40,944 nucleotides of DNA from Paracoccaceae bacterium. Lineage in GTDB: Bacteria > Pseudomonadota > Alphaproteobacteria > Rhodobacterales > Rhodobacteraceae. How positions within the stretch are numbered: the stretch's first letter is position 1; every line of letters begins with the position of its first letter. The notes below the pieces were generated by a model, which did not search any database, had not been told where the DNA came from, and saw only the letters and a program-made list of their open reading frames with translations. Shown one piece after another: positions 16,323 through 24,107 of the stretch. The translations under genes and the position numbers were made by a program. The stretch lies in contig JASJDQ010000009.1 in the NCBI GenBank assembly GCA_030065075.1, positions 1-40,944 on the forward strand. Reading direction: 5' to 3'.

Positions 16323-17174
16323 ATGGCCAGCGAATCCGAAGCCTCTGCCCCCCTTCGCCGCGCGCGCGGACGACCGCGGGGCTGGGACGACAAGACGGCT
16401 CAGAACACGATCAAGTCACTTGATCGCGCAATGGAGGTGTTCGAGTTCCTGAGCACGGATCAGGGGCAAACCTTGTCGGAAATTTCGGACGGCACCAGTC
16501 AGGCGGCGGCCACGGTCTATCGTATTCTCGTGACGCTTGAGGGGCGCGGTCTGGTGGAATTCGACGCCGACGAGCAGCTTTGGTATATCGGCGCGCGGGC
16601 CTTCGTGATCGGCGCACGGTATCTGCGCCGCACCAGCCTTGTCGAACGGGCAAGGCCGATCTTGCGGCGGCTGATGGAGACCACCGGCGAGACGGCCAAC
16701 CTTGGGATCGAGCAGACGGGATCGGTTCTGTTTGTCAGTCAGGTAGAGACACATGAAAGCATCCGCGCGTTCTTCCCGCCGGGCACCCTGTCGCCCATGT
16801 ATGCGTCCGGCATCGGCAAGGCTCTCTTGGCCGAAATGGATGATGACCGCGTGCGCCGCATCTTCGAGAGCGAGGTGCCTGTCGTCTTTACTCCGAATAC
16901 AATCACCGATCTGGATCGCCTTTCTCAGGAATTGGCTGTCACCCGGCAGCGTGGCTTTGCCATCGACGCCGAAGAGAAGAACCTGGGCATGCGTTGCATC
17001 GCGGCCCCGGTCTTTGACATGCACCGCGAAGCCGTGGCCGGGCTTTCGGTGAGCGGCCCGGCCAGCCGGATGGACGTTCACGGGGTCGAAGCCATCAGCG
17101 CCGCGGTGCGCGACGCCGCTGCGGATCTAACACGCGCCATCGGTGGAGAGGCGCCGGACCGCCCAGGTCTGTGA
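16323..17174 (+). CDS. bhcR: IclR-family regulator of the beta-hydroxyaspartate cycle
   Basis: A 283-residue IclR-type regulator. After a basic tail (RRARGRPRG) comes the N-terminal winged helix-turn-helix (SLDRAMEVFEFLSTDQGQTLSEISDGTSQAAATVYRILVTLEGRGLVEFD, about 29-80). The C-terminal effector domain has the hallmark PMYASGIGKALLAEM near 158-172 and LGMRCIAAPVFD near 221. Its divergent position relative to bhcABCD matches bhcR of Paracoccus, where the regulator responds to glyoxylate; the same effector is inferred here. Start at 16323, the first ATG after GGGAAAG. Confidence 0.94.
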   Translation: MASESEASAPLRRARGRPRGWDDKTAQNTIKSLDRAMEVFEFLSTDQGQTLSEISDGTSQAAATVYRILVTLEGRGLVEFDADEQLWYIGARAFVIGARYLRRTSLVERARPILRRLMETTGETANLGIEQTGSVLFVSQVETHESIRAFFPPGTLSPMYASGIGKALLAEMDDDRVRRIFESEVPVVFTPNTITDLDRLSQELAVTRQRGFAIDAEEKNLGMRCIAAPVFDMHREAVAGLSVSGPASRMDVHGVEAISAAVRDAAADLTRAIGGEAPDRPGL

Positions 17175-17205
17175 TGAGTTTTTCGTAGATCCGTAGCACG
17201 TCCGG

Positions 17206-17220
17206 CGCCACCTGGTGGCG
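17206..17220 (+). terminator. Hairpin after bhcR
   Basis: CGCCAC-CTG-GTGGCG, a 6-bp stem located 32 bases past the bhcR stop. No T-run follows. Between it and the phnF stop is the tract CTCCAAGGTATTTGGGGC (17250-17267), which resembles other intergenic GTATTT-type tracts in the window. Confidence 0.35.
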
Positions 17221-17291
17221 TCAGGCAAGGCGAGACCTTTCCTCCCGTACTCCAAGGTATTTGGGGCCCGATGAATTCCAAAGGTGATGGT

Positions 17292-17999
17292 TCAGTAGTC
17301 CAACGTCAGCGTGATCCGCTCGCTCGCGAACCAAGTCTGGCCGTGCTCGATTGGCAGTCCGTCGCCCGCGACACTAATCGATTCCGCAAGTAGAAGCGGG
17401 GCACCCTCGCGGAGTTGCAAATGCAGCGCCTGTGTTGCTGTCGCCGATGTTGCACTCAGCCGCGTTGACGCGCGGACATAATCCTCGACTCCGACGGCAG
17501 CCAGCGCTTTTGACACCCCGCTTTCGCGCCGCAGCGCGTCCGCCAGGCCGGGATGCCTGACCTCGGGAAACCGGCTTTCGGCGAGCGCAACCGGGGTGCC
17601 GTCGGCGAAAGAGAGCGAATAGGACACGGCCAAAGGATCGCCCGGGGCGATTTTCAACCGGCGCGCATCGTCCTCCGCCGCAGCGTGGACTTCGACTGAG
17701 AGAACGCTCTTCTCTGGCAGGCGCCCCGCCGCCAGAAGGTTTTGGTGAAAGCGGACGCGTTCAGACAGGGGATAGTCGAGCGGGCGCGCCAGCACAAAGA
17801 CCCCGGCTCCGCGACGGGCGTGGACAAGACCTTCGTCTGCAAGGTGCCTGATCGCATGGCGTACCGTGTGCCGATTGACGCCAAAGCGTTCGGACAGGGC
17901 TGCTTCGGTGGGAAGTTTTTCTCCAGCTGAATAGTGCCCCTCGGCGATGGCGGAGCGCAGCGACGTCGCGATTGATTGCCAGATGGGCGTGCGTGTCAT
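17292..17999 (-). CDS. phnF: PhnF, GntR/HutC-type regulator of phosphonate genes
   Basis: A 235-residue GntR-superfamily protein of the HutC subfamily. Residues 1-70 form the winged helix-turn-helix (IWQSIATSLRSAIAEGHYSAGEKLPTEAALSERFGVNRHTVRHAIRHLADEGLVHARRGAG), followed by a UTRA effector domain (RVRFHQNLLAAGRLPEKSVLSVEV onward, ending ASERITLTLDY). It is divergent from phnG and is the expected local regulator of the C-P lyase operon. Start at the ATG at 17999 matches the family N-terminus; the frame is open upstream but without family character. Confidence 0.93.
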   Translation of the reverse strand: MTRTPIWQSIATSLRSAIAEGHYSAGEKLPTEAALSERFGVNRHTVRHAIRHLADEGLVHARRGAGVFVLARPLDYPLSERVRFHQNLLAAGRLPEKSVLSVEVHAAAEDDARRLKIAPGDPLAVSYSLSFADGTPVALAESRFPEVRHPGLADALRRESGVSKALAAVGVEDYVRASTRLSATSATATQALHLQLREGAPLLLAESISVAGDGLPIEHGQTWFASERITLTLDY

Positions 18000-18039
18000 C
18001 AAAAATTCATGGGCCTTTCGGGAGGCATGGTGTATGATA

Positions 18040-18081
18040 TGTCTAGTTGTATAGTTGCTACGAGATTTGTCTAGATGGACA
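18040..18081. promoter_or_regulatory. Two TGTCTAG-type repeats, candidate PhnF operators
   Basis: Two 14-base sites, TGTCTAGTTGTATA (18040-18053) and TGTCTAGATGGACA (18068-18081), are 28 bases apart. The second is a partial palindrome (TGTC...GACA) and covers the phnG start codon at 18075. A TATAGT hexamer (18050-18055) between them could be a -10 box. HutC-type regulators bind GT(N)xAC-like palindromes, so binding by PhnF is a reasonable inference. No Pho box was recognised in the gap. Confidence 0.6.
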
Positions 18082-18524
18082 GTGGAACGGCGGAACGGAA
18101 GGACTGGATGGGGCTTCTGGCACGGGCGCCGGAAGGTCGGATTGCCGGTCTTATGGCAGACGCTGGGTTGGCCGGAGACACGACATGGCTGCGGCCGCCC
18201 GAGGTTGGAAGCGTCATGGTGCGCGGGCGGACAGGCGGCACGGGGGCGGCCTTCAATTTGGGTGAAATGACGGTGACGCGCTGTTCGCTCAAGCTGGCCT
18301 GCGGGACGGTTGGACATGGCTATGTGCAGGGTCGCCGCAAGGACGATGCGGGAGCAGCGGCGCTGGTCGATGCGTTGATGCAGACCGATCGCGCCGATCA
18401 AGTGGCCGATGCTGTGCTGGTGCCCCTCCAGGCAGAGGAGGTGGAGCGTAAGGCTGCGCGCGCGGCCAAGGCCGCGTCCACGAGGGTGGAATTCTTTACC
18501 ATGGTCCGGGGGGAAGACGCGTGA
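18075..18524 (+). CDS. phnG: C-P lyase subunit PhnG
   Basis: A 149-residue subunit of the PhnGHIJ core complex that, with PhnI and ATP, attaches phosphonate to the ribose C1 of ATP. The segment ERKDWMGLLARAP lines up with the start of E. coli PhnG (residues 6-18), which supports the ATG at 18075 although no ribosome binding site precedes it and an operator-like repeat overlaps it. An ATG at 18108 has AAGGA upstream and is the alternative start. MTVTRCSLKLACGTVGHGYVQGRRKDDA is the conserved core. Its stop overlaps the phnH GTG. Confidence 0.92.
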   Translation: MDSGTAERKDWMGLLARAPEGRIAGLMADAGLAGDTTWLRPPEVGSVMVRGRTGGTGAAFNLGEMTVTRCSLKLACGTVGHGYVQGRRKDDAGAAALVDALMQTDRADQVADAVLVPLQAEEVERKAARAAKAASTRVEFFTMVRGEDA

Positions 18525-19084
18525 CCCACGTTGTGCTGGAAGGCGGCTTCAATGACGCACCGCGCGAGGCGTCCTTTGTCTTTCGGGGGCTCATGAACGC
18601 GATGGCGCGCCCGGGCACGATTGAGACAATCGCGGGCGGCAAGCCGCCTATGCCGCTTTCCATCGCGGCGGGCACCGCGCTCTTGTCGCTCGCAGACGCT
18701 GACACGCCGGTGCATCTGGCGGGGGCGACCGACACGAAAGAAGTGCGCGGGTGGTTGGCCTTTCAAACAGGCGCGACCCTGGTCGGGCCGGACAGCGCGA
18801 CATTTGCAGTCGGAACCTGGGAGGCTCTGCTGCCGCTCGACCGCTATCCGATCGGTACGCCTGAGTATCCCGACAGATCGGCCACGCTGATCGTTGAGGT
18901 GCCCGATTTGACCCAAAGCGGCAGTCGCCTGACCGGGCCGGGCATCGAGTCGGAAGCGAGTCTGTCATTGCCGGACAAGGCTGCCTTGCAGCGGAACGGC
19001 GCGCGCTTCCCGTTGGGTTTGGATTTCTTCTTCACAAGCGGTGACCGCATTGCGGCGCTGCCGCGCTCGACGAGGATCGGCTGA
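18521..19084 (+). CDS. phnH: C-P lyase subunit PhnH
   Basis: A 187-residue subunit of the C-P lyase core complex with a PLP-transferase-like fold that has lost catalysis. Family segments include FRGLMNAMARPG near residue 24, the DADTPVHLAG block, and GIESEASLSLP followed by FPLGLDFFFTSGDRIAALPRST at the C-terminus. GTG start coupled to phnG by GTGA; its stop overlaps the phnI ATG as TGATG. This tight coupling is as expected for a stoichiometric complex. Confidence 0.94.
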   Translation: MTHVVLEGGFNDAPREASFVFRGLMNAMARPGTIETIAGGKPPMPLSIAAGTALLSLADADTPVHLAGATDTKEVRGWLAFQTGATLVGPDSATFAVGTWEALLPLDRYPIGTPEYPDRSATLIVEVPDLTQSGSRLTGPGIESEASLSLPDKAALQRNGARFPLGLDFFFTSGDRIAALPRSTRIG

Positions 19085-20172
19085 TGTATGTTGCAGTGAA
19101 AGGTGGAGAAAGGGCGATCGAGAACGCTCATGCCTGGCTGGCCGAGGAGCGCCGAGGCGACACGGATGTGGCAGAGCTGTCGGTGGCGCAGATCCGCGAG
19201 CAGTTGAGCCTGGCGGTCAATCGCGTGATGGCGGAAGGTTCGCTCTTCGATCCCGACCTGGCCGCGCTGGCGATCAAGCAGGCCCGCGGCGATCTGATCG
19301 AGGCGATTTTCCTGATCCGGGCCTATCGCACGACGCTACCGCGCTTCGGGTTTTCGCGTCCGATCGAGACGGCCGAAATGGCTTGCGATCGCCGCATTTC
19401 GGCGACGTTCAAGGATTTGCCTGGCGGACAGGTGCTTGGGCCGACTTTCGATTACACGCACCGGCTTCTGGACTTCAAACTCGCCGCGGATGGTGAGGTC
19501 CCGCCGGCGCCTATGGGTCAGACTTCGGCCGAGCCGGTTCCCCATGTCACCGGTTTTCTGAACCGCGAAGGGCTGATCGAAGAAGCTCCAGCGGATGACA
19601 GCGACCCCGGCGATCTGACCCGCGAGCCGCTTGAACTGCCCGCGGACCGGTCCCTGCGTCTGCAGTCACTGGCGCGCGCGGACGAGGGCTTTACGCTGGG
19701 CATGGCGTATTCGACGCAGCGGGGCTATGCGCGGACCCACGCCTTTGTTGCGGAATTGCGGATCGGCACCGTGGCGGTCGAGATGGATATCCCGGAACTG
19801 GGGTTCGAAATCGAGATCAGTGAGATTACGGTGACCGAATGCGAGACAGTGAACCAGTTCAAGGGATCGAAGACCGAACCGCCGCAGTTCACGCGCGGTT
19901 ACGGGTTGATCTTCGGGCAGAGCGAGCGGAAGGCGATATCGGTGGCGTTGGTGGATAGGGCGCTGCGCTGGGACGAACTGGGCGAAGACGATGTGGGCGC
20001 GCCTGCGCAGGACGCCGAGTTCGTCCTTTACCACGGCGACAATGTTCAGGCGACAGGCTTCCTCGAACATATCAAGCTGCCGCATTACGTCGATTTCCAG
20101 TCCGAGCTTGAACTGGTGCGCAAGCTGAGGCGCGAGGCGGGGTCAGACAAGGGGCAGGAGGCTGCGGAGTGA
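19084..20172 (+). CDS. phnI: C-P lyase subunit PhnI
   Basis: A 362-residue subunit, the likely nucleosidase/transferase of the C-P lyase core that displaces adenine from ATP with phosphonate when PhnG, PhnH and PhnL are present. Opening MYVAVKGGERAIENAHAWLAEERRG, the AIFLIRAYRTTLPR segment, and FVLYHGDNVQATGFLEHIKLPHYVDFQSELELVRKLR at the C-terminus are characteristic. Length is as in E. coli. Its stop is overlapped by the GTG of the following HAD gene. Confidence 0.96.
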   Translation: MYVAVKGGERAIENAHAWLAEERRGDTDVAELSVAQIREQLSLAVNRVMAEGSLFDPDLAALAIKQARGDLIEAIFLIRAYRTTLPRFGFSRPIETAEMACDRRISATFKDLPGGQVLGPTFDYTHRLLDFKLAADGEVPPAPMGQTSAEPVPHVTGFLNREGLIEEAPADDSDPGDLTREPLELPADRSLRLQSLARADEGFTLGMAYSTQRGYARTHAFVAELRIGTVAVEMDIPELGFEIEISEITVTECETVNQFKGSKTEPPQFTRGYGLIFGQSERKAISVALVDRALRWDELGEDDVGAPAQDAEFVLYHGDNVQATGFLEHIKLPHYVDFQSELELVRKLRREAGSDKGQEAAE

Positions 20173-20771
20173 GTCCTTCAGTTGTTGTTTTTGACGTGGG
20201 CGGTGTGCTGGTGGATTGGAAGCCCCACCTGGCCTGGATGGACGAGTTTGGGTCGCGCGAGGCGGTCGAAGCTTTCATGGATCGGATTGATTTCAAGGCG
20301 CGCAATGCGCGCGGCGATGCAGGCGAGCGGTTCGAGGACCTTGCGAACGAGATCGATGACATAGACGATCGGCGTAGGCTGGCGTCTTATGTCAGTTTGT
20401 ATAGCCGTACGGTTCTGGATGCGATCCCAGGGACATGGCGGCTGGTCGATCGGTTGATAGATGGTGGTGTGCCCATCCACGGCATCACCAACTGGTCGGC
20501 GGAAACCTGGCCCGAGGGTTTGAAGGTTCAGCCGCGGCTGGCCGAGATTTTCGGAACGCTTGTGGTTTCGGGGCGCGAGCGCGTCACCAAGCCGGGCGCA
20601 GAGATTTTCCGATTGCTTTGTGAACGCGCGAAAGTCGCCCCGGGCGAGTGCGTGTTTATCGACGATGGACTTCACAATGTCGACGGCGCAAAGGCCGCTG
20701 GCATGGATGGTATCCATTTCACCGGGGCCGAGGCGCTGGAAGATGAACTAACGCGGCGGGGCCTTCTTTGA
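20169..20771 (+). CDS. HAD-superfamily hydrolase embedded in the phn operon
   Basis: A 200-residue subfamily IA HAD protein. Motif I is FDVGGVLVDW (nucleophile Asp9, with the second Asp of DxD replaced by Gly as in DxGGVLxD members), motif II is ITNWS, the motif III lysine is in RVTKPGAEIF, and motif IV is FIDD. The GTG start shares GTGA with the phnI stop, so it is translated with the C-P lyase core. Such proteins hydrolyse phosphate monoesters or carbon-halogen bonds. A phosphatase acting on a ribose phosphate product of C-P lyase is possible, but the substrate is inference only. It resembles HAD YihX/2-haloacid dehalogenase-like proteins more than PhnX. Confidence 0.87.
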   Translation: MSPSVVVFDVGGVLVDWKPHLAWMDEFGSREAVEAFMDRIDFKARNARGDAGERFEDLANEIDDIDDRRRLASYVSLYSRTVLDAIPGTWRLVDRLIDGGVPIHGITNWSAETWPEGLKVQPRLAEIFGTLVVSGRERVTKPGAEIFRLLCERAKVAPGECVFIDDGLHNVDGAKAAGMDGIHFTGAEALEDELTRRGLL

Positions 20772-20791
20772 CGCAGCACGCTGTTTCAGTC

Positions 20792-21097
20792 TTATCGACG
20801 CGTTCCGCCCCAAGCGCCGGTCGACTTGATGGGGCTTTCGTAGGGTTTGCGTTGCAAGCCGTTGTCCGGCTGTACGGGCGGCACATTTGCCGTCCGTTTC
20901 TTGCCGAAAAGTCCGGGGAAGATAACCCGAAGCAGCCGCATCGCGATGAAGCGGATCAGGACGACCGCGCCGATGAAGACGGCTACGGCGCTCAGCATCG
21001 ATGTCGTGCCGATATCAACGCAGGCGTTGCCTGCCCCGAAGACGATCGCTTCAAGGATGCTGACGGTCGTTCTGCAAAGGCCGGCTTCGAACATCAT
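20792..21097 (-). CDS. Small membrane protein on the opposite strand inside the phn operon
   Basis: A 101-residue protein with a hydrophobic stretch in residues 14-57 (two segments, ending VAVFIGAVVLIRFIAMRLLRVIFPGLFG) and a basic, proline-rich tail. The ATG at 21097 has AGGA 5 bases upstream. It lies between the HAD gene and phnJ but points against them, so operon read-through would produce its antisense. No family recognised. The ribosome binding site and membrane-protein character argue that it is real. Unusual placement. Confidence 0.62.
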   Translation of the reverse strand: MMFEAGLCRTTVSILEAIVFGAGNACVDIGTTSMLSAVAVFIGAVVLIRFIAMRLLRVIFPGLFGKKRTANVPPVQPDNGLQRKPYESPIKSTGAWGGTRR

Positions 21098-21147
21098 GAC
21101 GTTCCTTCCTTCATGGCGGAACTTTCGCGGTGGAATGGGGCAATTCG

Positions 21148-21993
21148 ATGACCGAGTACAACTTCGCCTATCTGGATGAACAGACCAAGCGGATGATCCG
21201 CCGCGCGATCCTGAAGGGGCTGGCGATCCCCGGCTATCAGGTGCCCTTTGCCAGTCGTGAGATGCCGATGCCTTATGGCTGGGGCACGGGTGGCGTGCAG
21301 GTGAGTGCCGCCGTGCTGACGCCCGAAGATACGCTCAAGGTGATCGACCAGGGGGCCGATGACACGACGAACGCCGTTTCGATCCGGAAGTTCTTCGAAC
21401 GCACGGCGGGGGTCGCGACGACGACCGCGACGGCGGAAGCGAGTGTCATCCAGACGCGGCACCGCATACCCGAGGAGCCGCTCGTCGAAGATCAGATCCT
21501 TGTCTATCAGGTGCCGATCCCGGAGCCCTTGCGGTTTCTGGAGCCGCGCGAGACAGAGACGCGCAAGATGCACAGTCTGGAGGAATATGGGCCGATGCAT
21601 GTGAAGCTTTACGAAGACATCAGCCGTCACGGACATATCGCGACCGCCTACGCCTATCCGGTGCAGGTCGAGGGACGGTACATGATGGACCCGTCGCCGA
21701 TACCCAAGTTCGACAATCCGAAGATGGAAATGCCCGCGATCCAGTTGTTCGGCGCTGGCCGGGAACAACGGATCTATGCGCTGCCGCCTTACACGAAGGT
21801 GGTGAGCCTCGATTTCGAGGATCACCCTTTCGATCCGTCGAAGGCGCCGCATCCTTGCAGGCTCTGCGGCGCGGAAGGCGCCTATCTGGACGAAGTGATT
21901 ACTGATGACGAGGGCGGGCGCATGTTTGTCTGTTCGGATACGGATTTTTGCGAGCGCCGTCGCGCCGCCGGGCATGAAGGGGCGCAGGCATGA
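21148..21993 (+). CDS. phnJ: C-P lyase catalytic subunit PhnJ (radical SAM)
   Basis: A 281-residue radical-SAM enzyme that cleaves the carbon-phosphorus bond of ribose-1-phosphonate 5-phosphate, releasing the alkane or methane and the 1,2-cyclic phosphate. The [4Fe-4S] cysteines are Cys237, Cys240 and Cys262, and the thiyl-radical candidate is Cys268 (HPCRLCG ... VCSDTDFC), which corresponds to Cys241/244/266/272 of E. coli with a constant offset of 4. The start MTEYNFAYLDEQTKRMIRRA is the family N-terminus; the GTG 6 codons upstream is not used. Its stop overlaps the next ATG as ATGA. Confidence 0.97.
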   Translation: MTEYNFAYLDEQTKRMIRRAILKGLAIPGYQVPFASREMPMPYGWGTGGVQVSAAVLTPEDTLKVIDQGADDTTNAVSIRKFFERTAGVATTTATAEASVIQTRHRIPEEPLVEDQILVYQVPIPEPLRFLEPRETETRKMHSLEEYGPMHVKLYEDISRHGHIATAYAYPVQVEGRYMMDPSPIPKFDNPKMEMPAIQLFGAGREQRIYALPPYTKVVSLDFEDHPFDPSKAPHPCRLCGAEGAYLDEVITDDEGGRMFVCSDTDFCERRRAAGHEGAQA

Positions 21994-22628
21994 CAGACTG
22001 CGTGTGGCTCCACGGCACAGCGATGGCCGGATTGCGCTGGCATGACAGCCTGCCGGGCGATTGGCTGGAGTTGCCGGGCCATGGGCAGGCACCACGCGTC
22101 GAGCCGAACGTGGAGGCCTATGCCTCCGCGTTGGAGAGCCGACTGCCGGAGAGGTTTGTCATCGGAGGCCATTCGCTTGGCGGTATGGTGGCACTGACCT
22201 TGGCGTCCCGCCATCTAGATCGTTGCCGGGGGCTGGTGTTGGTGGACACGCCGCTACGAATGCCCCGCTGGATTAGGCGACGCGCCAAGGTGGCGCCACT
22301 TATAGCCTGGCCAAGCGTGGTTGGGTTTCTCATTCAATACCGCACCTCAAACCGGGCCATGCGTCCCACCTTGCGGCGAACGATTGCTGCGACACCGCGC
22401 AAAGGGCTGATAGATGCGATGCGGGCTACGTTGAGGTTTGATGGCCGTGTCCTGGCGAGGGGACTGACGTTGCCTATTCTGTCGCTCCTTGGTCGGCACA
22501 GCCTGCTGACCGGCCCAAGTGACGCGGTGGGCACATCGCGGGTCTTCGATGCGGGCCACATCCTGCCGGTCGACAGGCCGGACGATGTTGCGCGTGAAAT
22601 TCACGGCTTTTTGGAGCGCTTCGCATGA
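21990..22628 (+). CDS. Alpha/beta-fold hydrolase between phnJ and phnK
   Basis: A 212-residue short alpha/beta hydrolase. The oxyanion-hole LHGTAMAG is at 7-14, the nucleophile elbow GGHSLGG has Ser62, and the C-terminal catalytic His is in DAGHILPVDRP. The acid residue is less clear. It is coupled by ATGA on both sides, to phnJ and to phnK. Its presence within the catalytic operon implies an ester- or thioester-bearing substrate in phosphonate use, or a leftover neighbour; function cannot be deduced. Confidence 0.85.
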   Translation: MTDCVWLHGTAMAGLRWHDSLPGDWLELPGHGQAPRVEPNVEAYASALESRLPERFVIGGHSLGGMVALTLASRHLDRCRGLVLVDTPLRMPRWIRRRAKVAPLIAWPSVVGFLIQYRTSNRAMRPTLRRTIAATPRKGLIDAMRATLRFDGRVLARGLTLPILSLLGRHSLLTGPSDAVGTSRVFDAGHILPVDRPDDVAREIHGFLERFA

Positions 22629-23395
22629 CCCTGCTTATGTCTGTTCGCGACATCACGAAATACTATGGCCGCTACATCGGATGTGCCGAGGTCTCGTTCG
22701 ATCTCTATCCTGGCGAAGTCATGGGCGTCGTCGGCGAAAGCGGATCGGGAAAGTCGACCCTTCTAAATTGCCTCGCGGGCCATTTGCCGCCTGACCGGGG
22801 TGAGGTCTTGTTCGACAGCCGCGTCGATGGGCCGAAGGACACGCTGAAGATGAGCGAGCCCGAGCGCCGGATGCTGGGTCGCACTGACTGGGCCTTTGTC
22901 CATCAAAACGCGCGCGACGGTCTGCGCATGAATGTCAGCGCGGGCGGAAATGTGGGCGAGCGTCTGATGGCCGTGGGCGCGCGCAACTATGGTGATATTC
23001 GGAGGCAGGCCACCCAATGGCTTGGACGGGTCGAGATCAGCGAGACGCGCATCGACGACCGGCCGACGACCTTTTCTGGTGGCATGCAACAACGATTGCA
23101 GATCGCGCGTAACCTTGTGACAGGCCCGCGCCTTGTTTTCATGGATGAACCGACGGGCGGGCTGGATGTCAGCGTGCAGGCGCGGCTGCTGGACCTCTTG
23201 CGCGGTCTGGTGCGCGATATGGGGCTGTCGGCGATCATCGTCACGCACGATCTGGCGGTGGTGCGTTTATTGGCCGACCGCTTGATGGTGATGAAGGACG
23301 GGCATGTGGTGGAGGCCGGCCTGACGGACCAAGTGCTGGATGATCCGCAACACGCCTACACCCAGCTTCTGGTCAGCTCGGTGTTACAGGTTTGA
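22625..23395 (+). CDS. phnK: C-P lyase ABC-type ATPase PhnK
   Basis: A 256-residue ABC ATPase with Walker A GESGSGKST (37-45), signature FSGGMQQRLQIAR, Walker B LVFMDEPTGGLDVS and the switch His in VTHDLAV. It binds the PhnJ face of the C-P lyase core complex and is not a transporter component, despite resembling oligopeptide ABC ATPases. Coupled by ATGA to the upstream hydrolase. A 25-base gap with GGTATTTCAGGTGCAGGAGG precedes phnL. Confidence 0.94.
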   Translation: MTLLMSVRDITKYYGRYIGCAEVSFDLYPGEVMGVVGESGSGKSTLLNCLAGHLPPDRGEVLFDSRVDGPKDTLKMSEPERRMLGRTDWAFVHQNARDGLRMNVSAGGNVGERLMAVGARNYGDIRRQATQWLGRVEISETRIDDRPTTFSGGMQQRLQIARNLVTGPRLVFMDEPTGGLDVSVQARLLDLLRGLVRDMGLSAIIVTHDLAVVRLLADRLMVMKDGHVVEAGLTDQVLDDPQHAYTQLLVSSVLQV

Positions 23396-23420
23396 GGTAT
23401 TTCAGGTGCAGGAGGCCCCC

Positions 23421-24107
23421 ATGATCCAGATCAGCGATGTTGCGAAGTCTTTTACGCTTCACAATCAGGGCGGTGTTGTGATCGACGTGCTGGCGGGAGC
23501 CGAGGTTTCGGTGGCCCCTGGCGAATGCGTTGCGCTGACGGGTGTCTCGGGGGCGGGCAAGTCAACGCTGATGCGGATGATCTATGGCAACTACCTGGCC
23601 GGGTCGGGCAGCATTGTCATCGATGGCGTGGATGTGGCCCGCGCCGAACCGCGCGAAATCCTCGCGCTTCGCCGCGAAACGCTGGGCTACGTCAGTCAGT
23701 TTCTACGGGTCGTCCCTCGCGTGCCGACGCTACACGTGGTGGCGGAACCCTTGTTGCTGACGGGTGTTGACTTGGCGGAAGCGCACGATCGCGCGCGCGC
23801 CATTCTGGCGCGGCTGAACCTGCCAGAACGGCTGTGGGGGCTCTCGCCCACGACATTTTCTGGGGGCGAGCAGCAGCGTGTGAACGTGGCGCGAGGCTTC
23901 GTATGCGCTTTCCCGGCCATGCTTCTGGACGAGCCGACGGCCAGCCTTGATGGGGCCAACCGCGAGGTGGTCCTGTCGCTTATCGAAGAGGCCAAGGCAC
24001 GGGGCGCGGCAATGGTCGGTATCTTCCATGACGAGGCCGCGCGTGACCGTGTGGCGGACAGGCAGATCGATGTCTCGACCTTCCTGCCGGAGAGGCCCGG
24101 CCCATGA
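23421..24107 (+). CDS. phnL: C-P lyase ABC-type ATPase PhnL
   Basis: A 228-residue ABC ATPase. It has Walker A GVSGAGKST near residue 42, signature FSGGEQQRVNVARGF, Walker B AMLLDEPTASLDG, and the PhnL-specific AEVSVAPGECVALTG opening. It is needed with PhnGHI for the first coupling step of the C-P lyase pathway. The start is the ATG at 23421 after GGAGG; 27 codons of the open frame upstream overlap the end of phnK and are not family-like. Coupled by ATGA to phnN. Confidence 0.94.
   Translation: MIQISDVAKSFTLHNQGGVVIDVLAGAEVSVAPGECVALTGVSGAGKSTLMRMIYGNYLAGSGSIVIDGVDVARAEPREILALRRETLGYVSQFLRVVPRVPTLHVVAEPLLLTGVDLAEAHDRARAILARLNLPERLWGLSPTTFSGGEQQRVNVARGFVCAFPAMLLDEPTASLDGANREVVLSLIEEAKARGAAMVGIFHDEAARDRVADRQIDVSTFLPERPGP

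Noticed and set aside
18000-18074. Pho box before phnG
   Set aside because: No pair of CTGTCAT-like repeats with the right spacing was seen; only the TGTCTAG repeats stand out.
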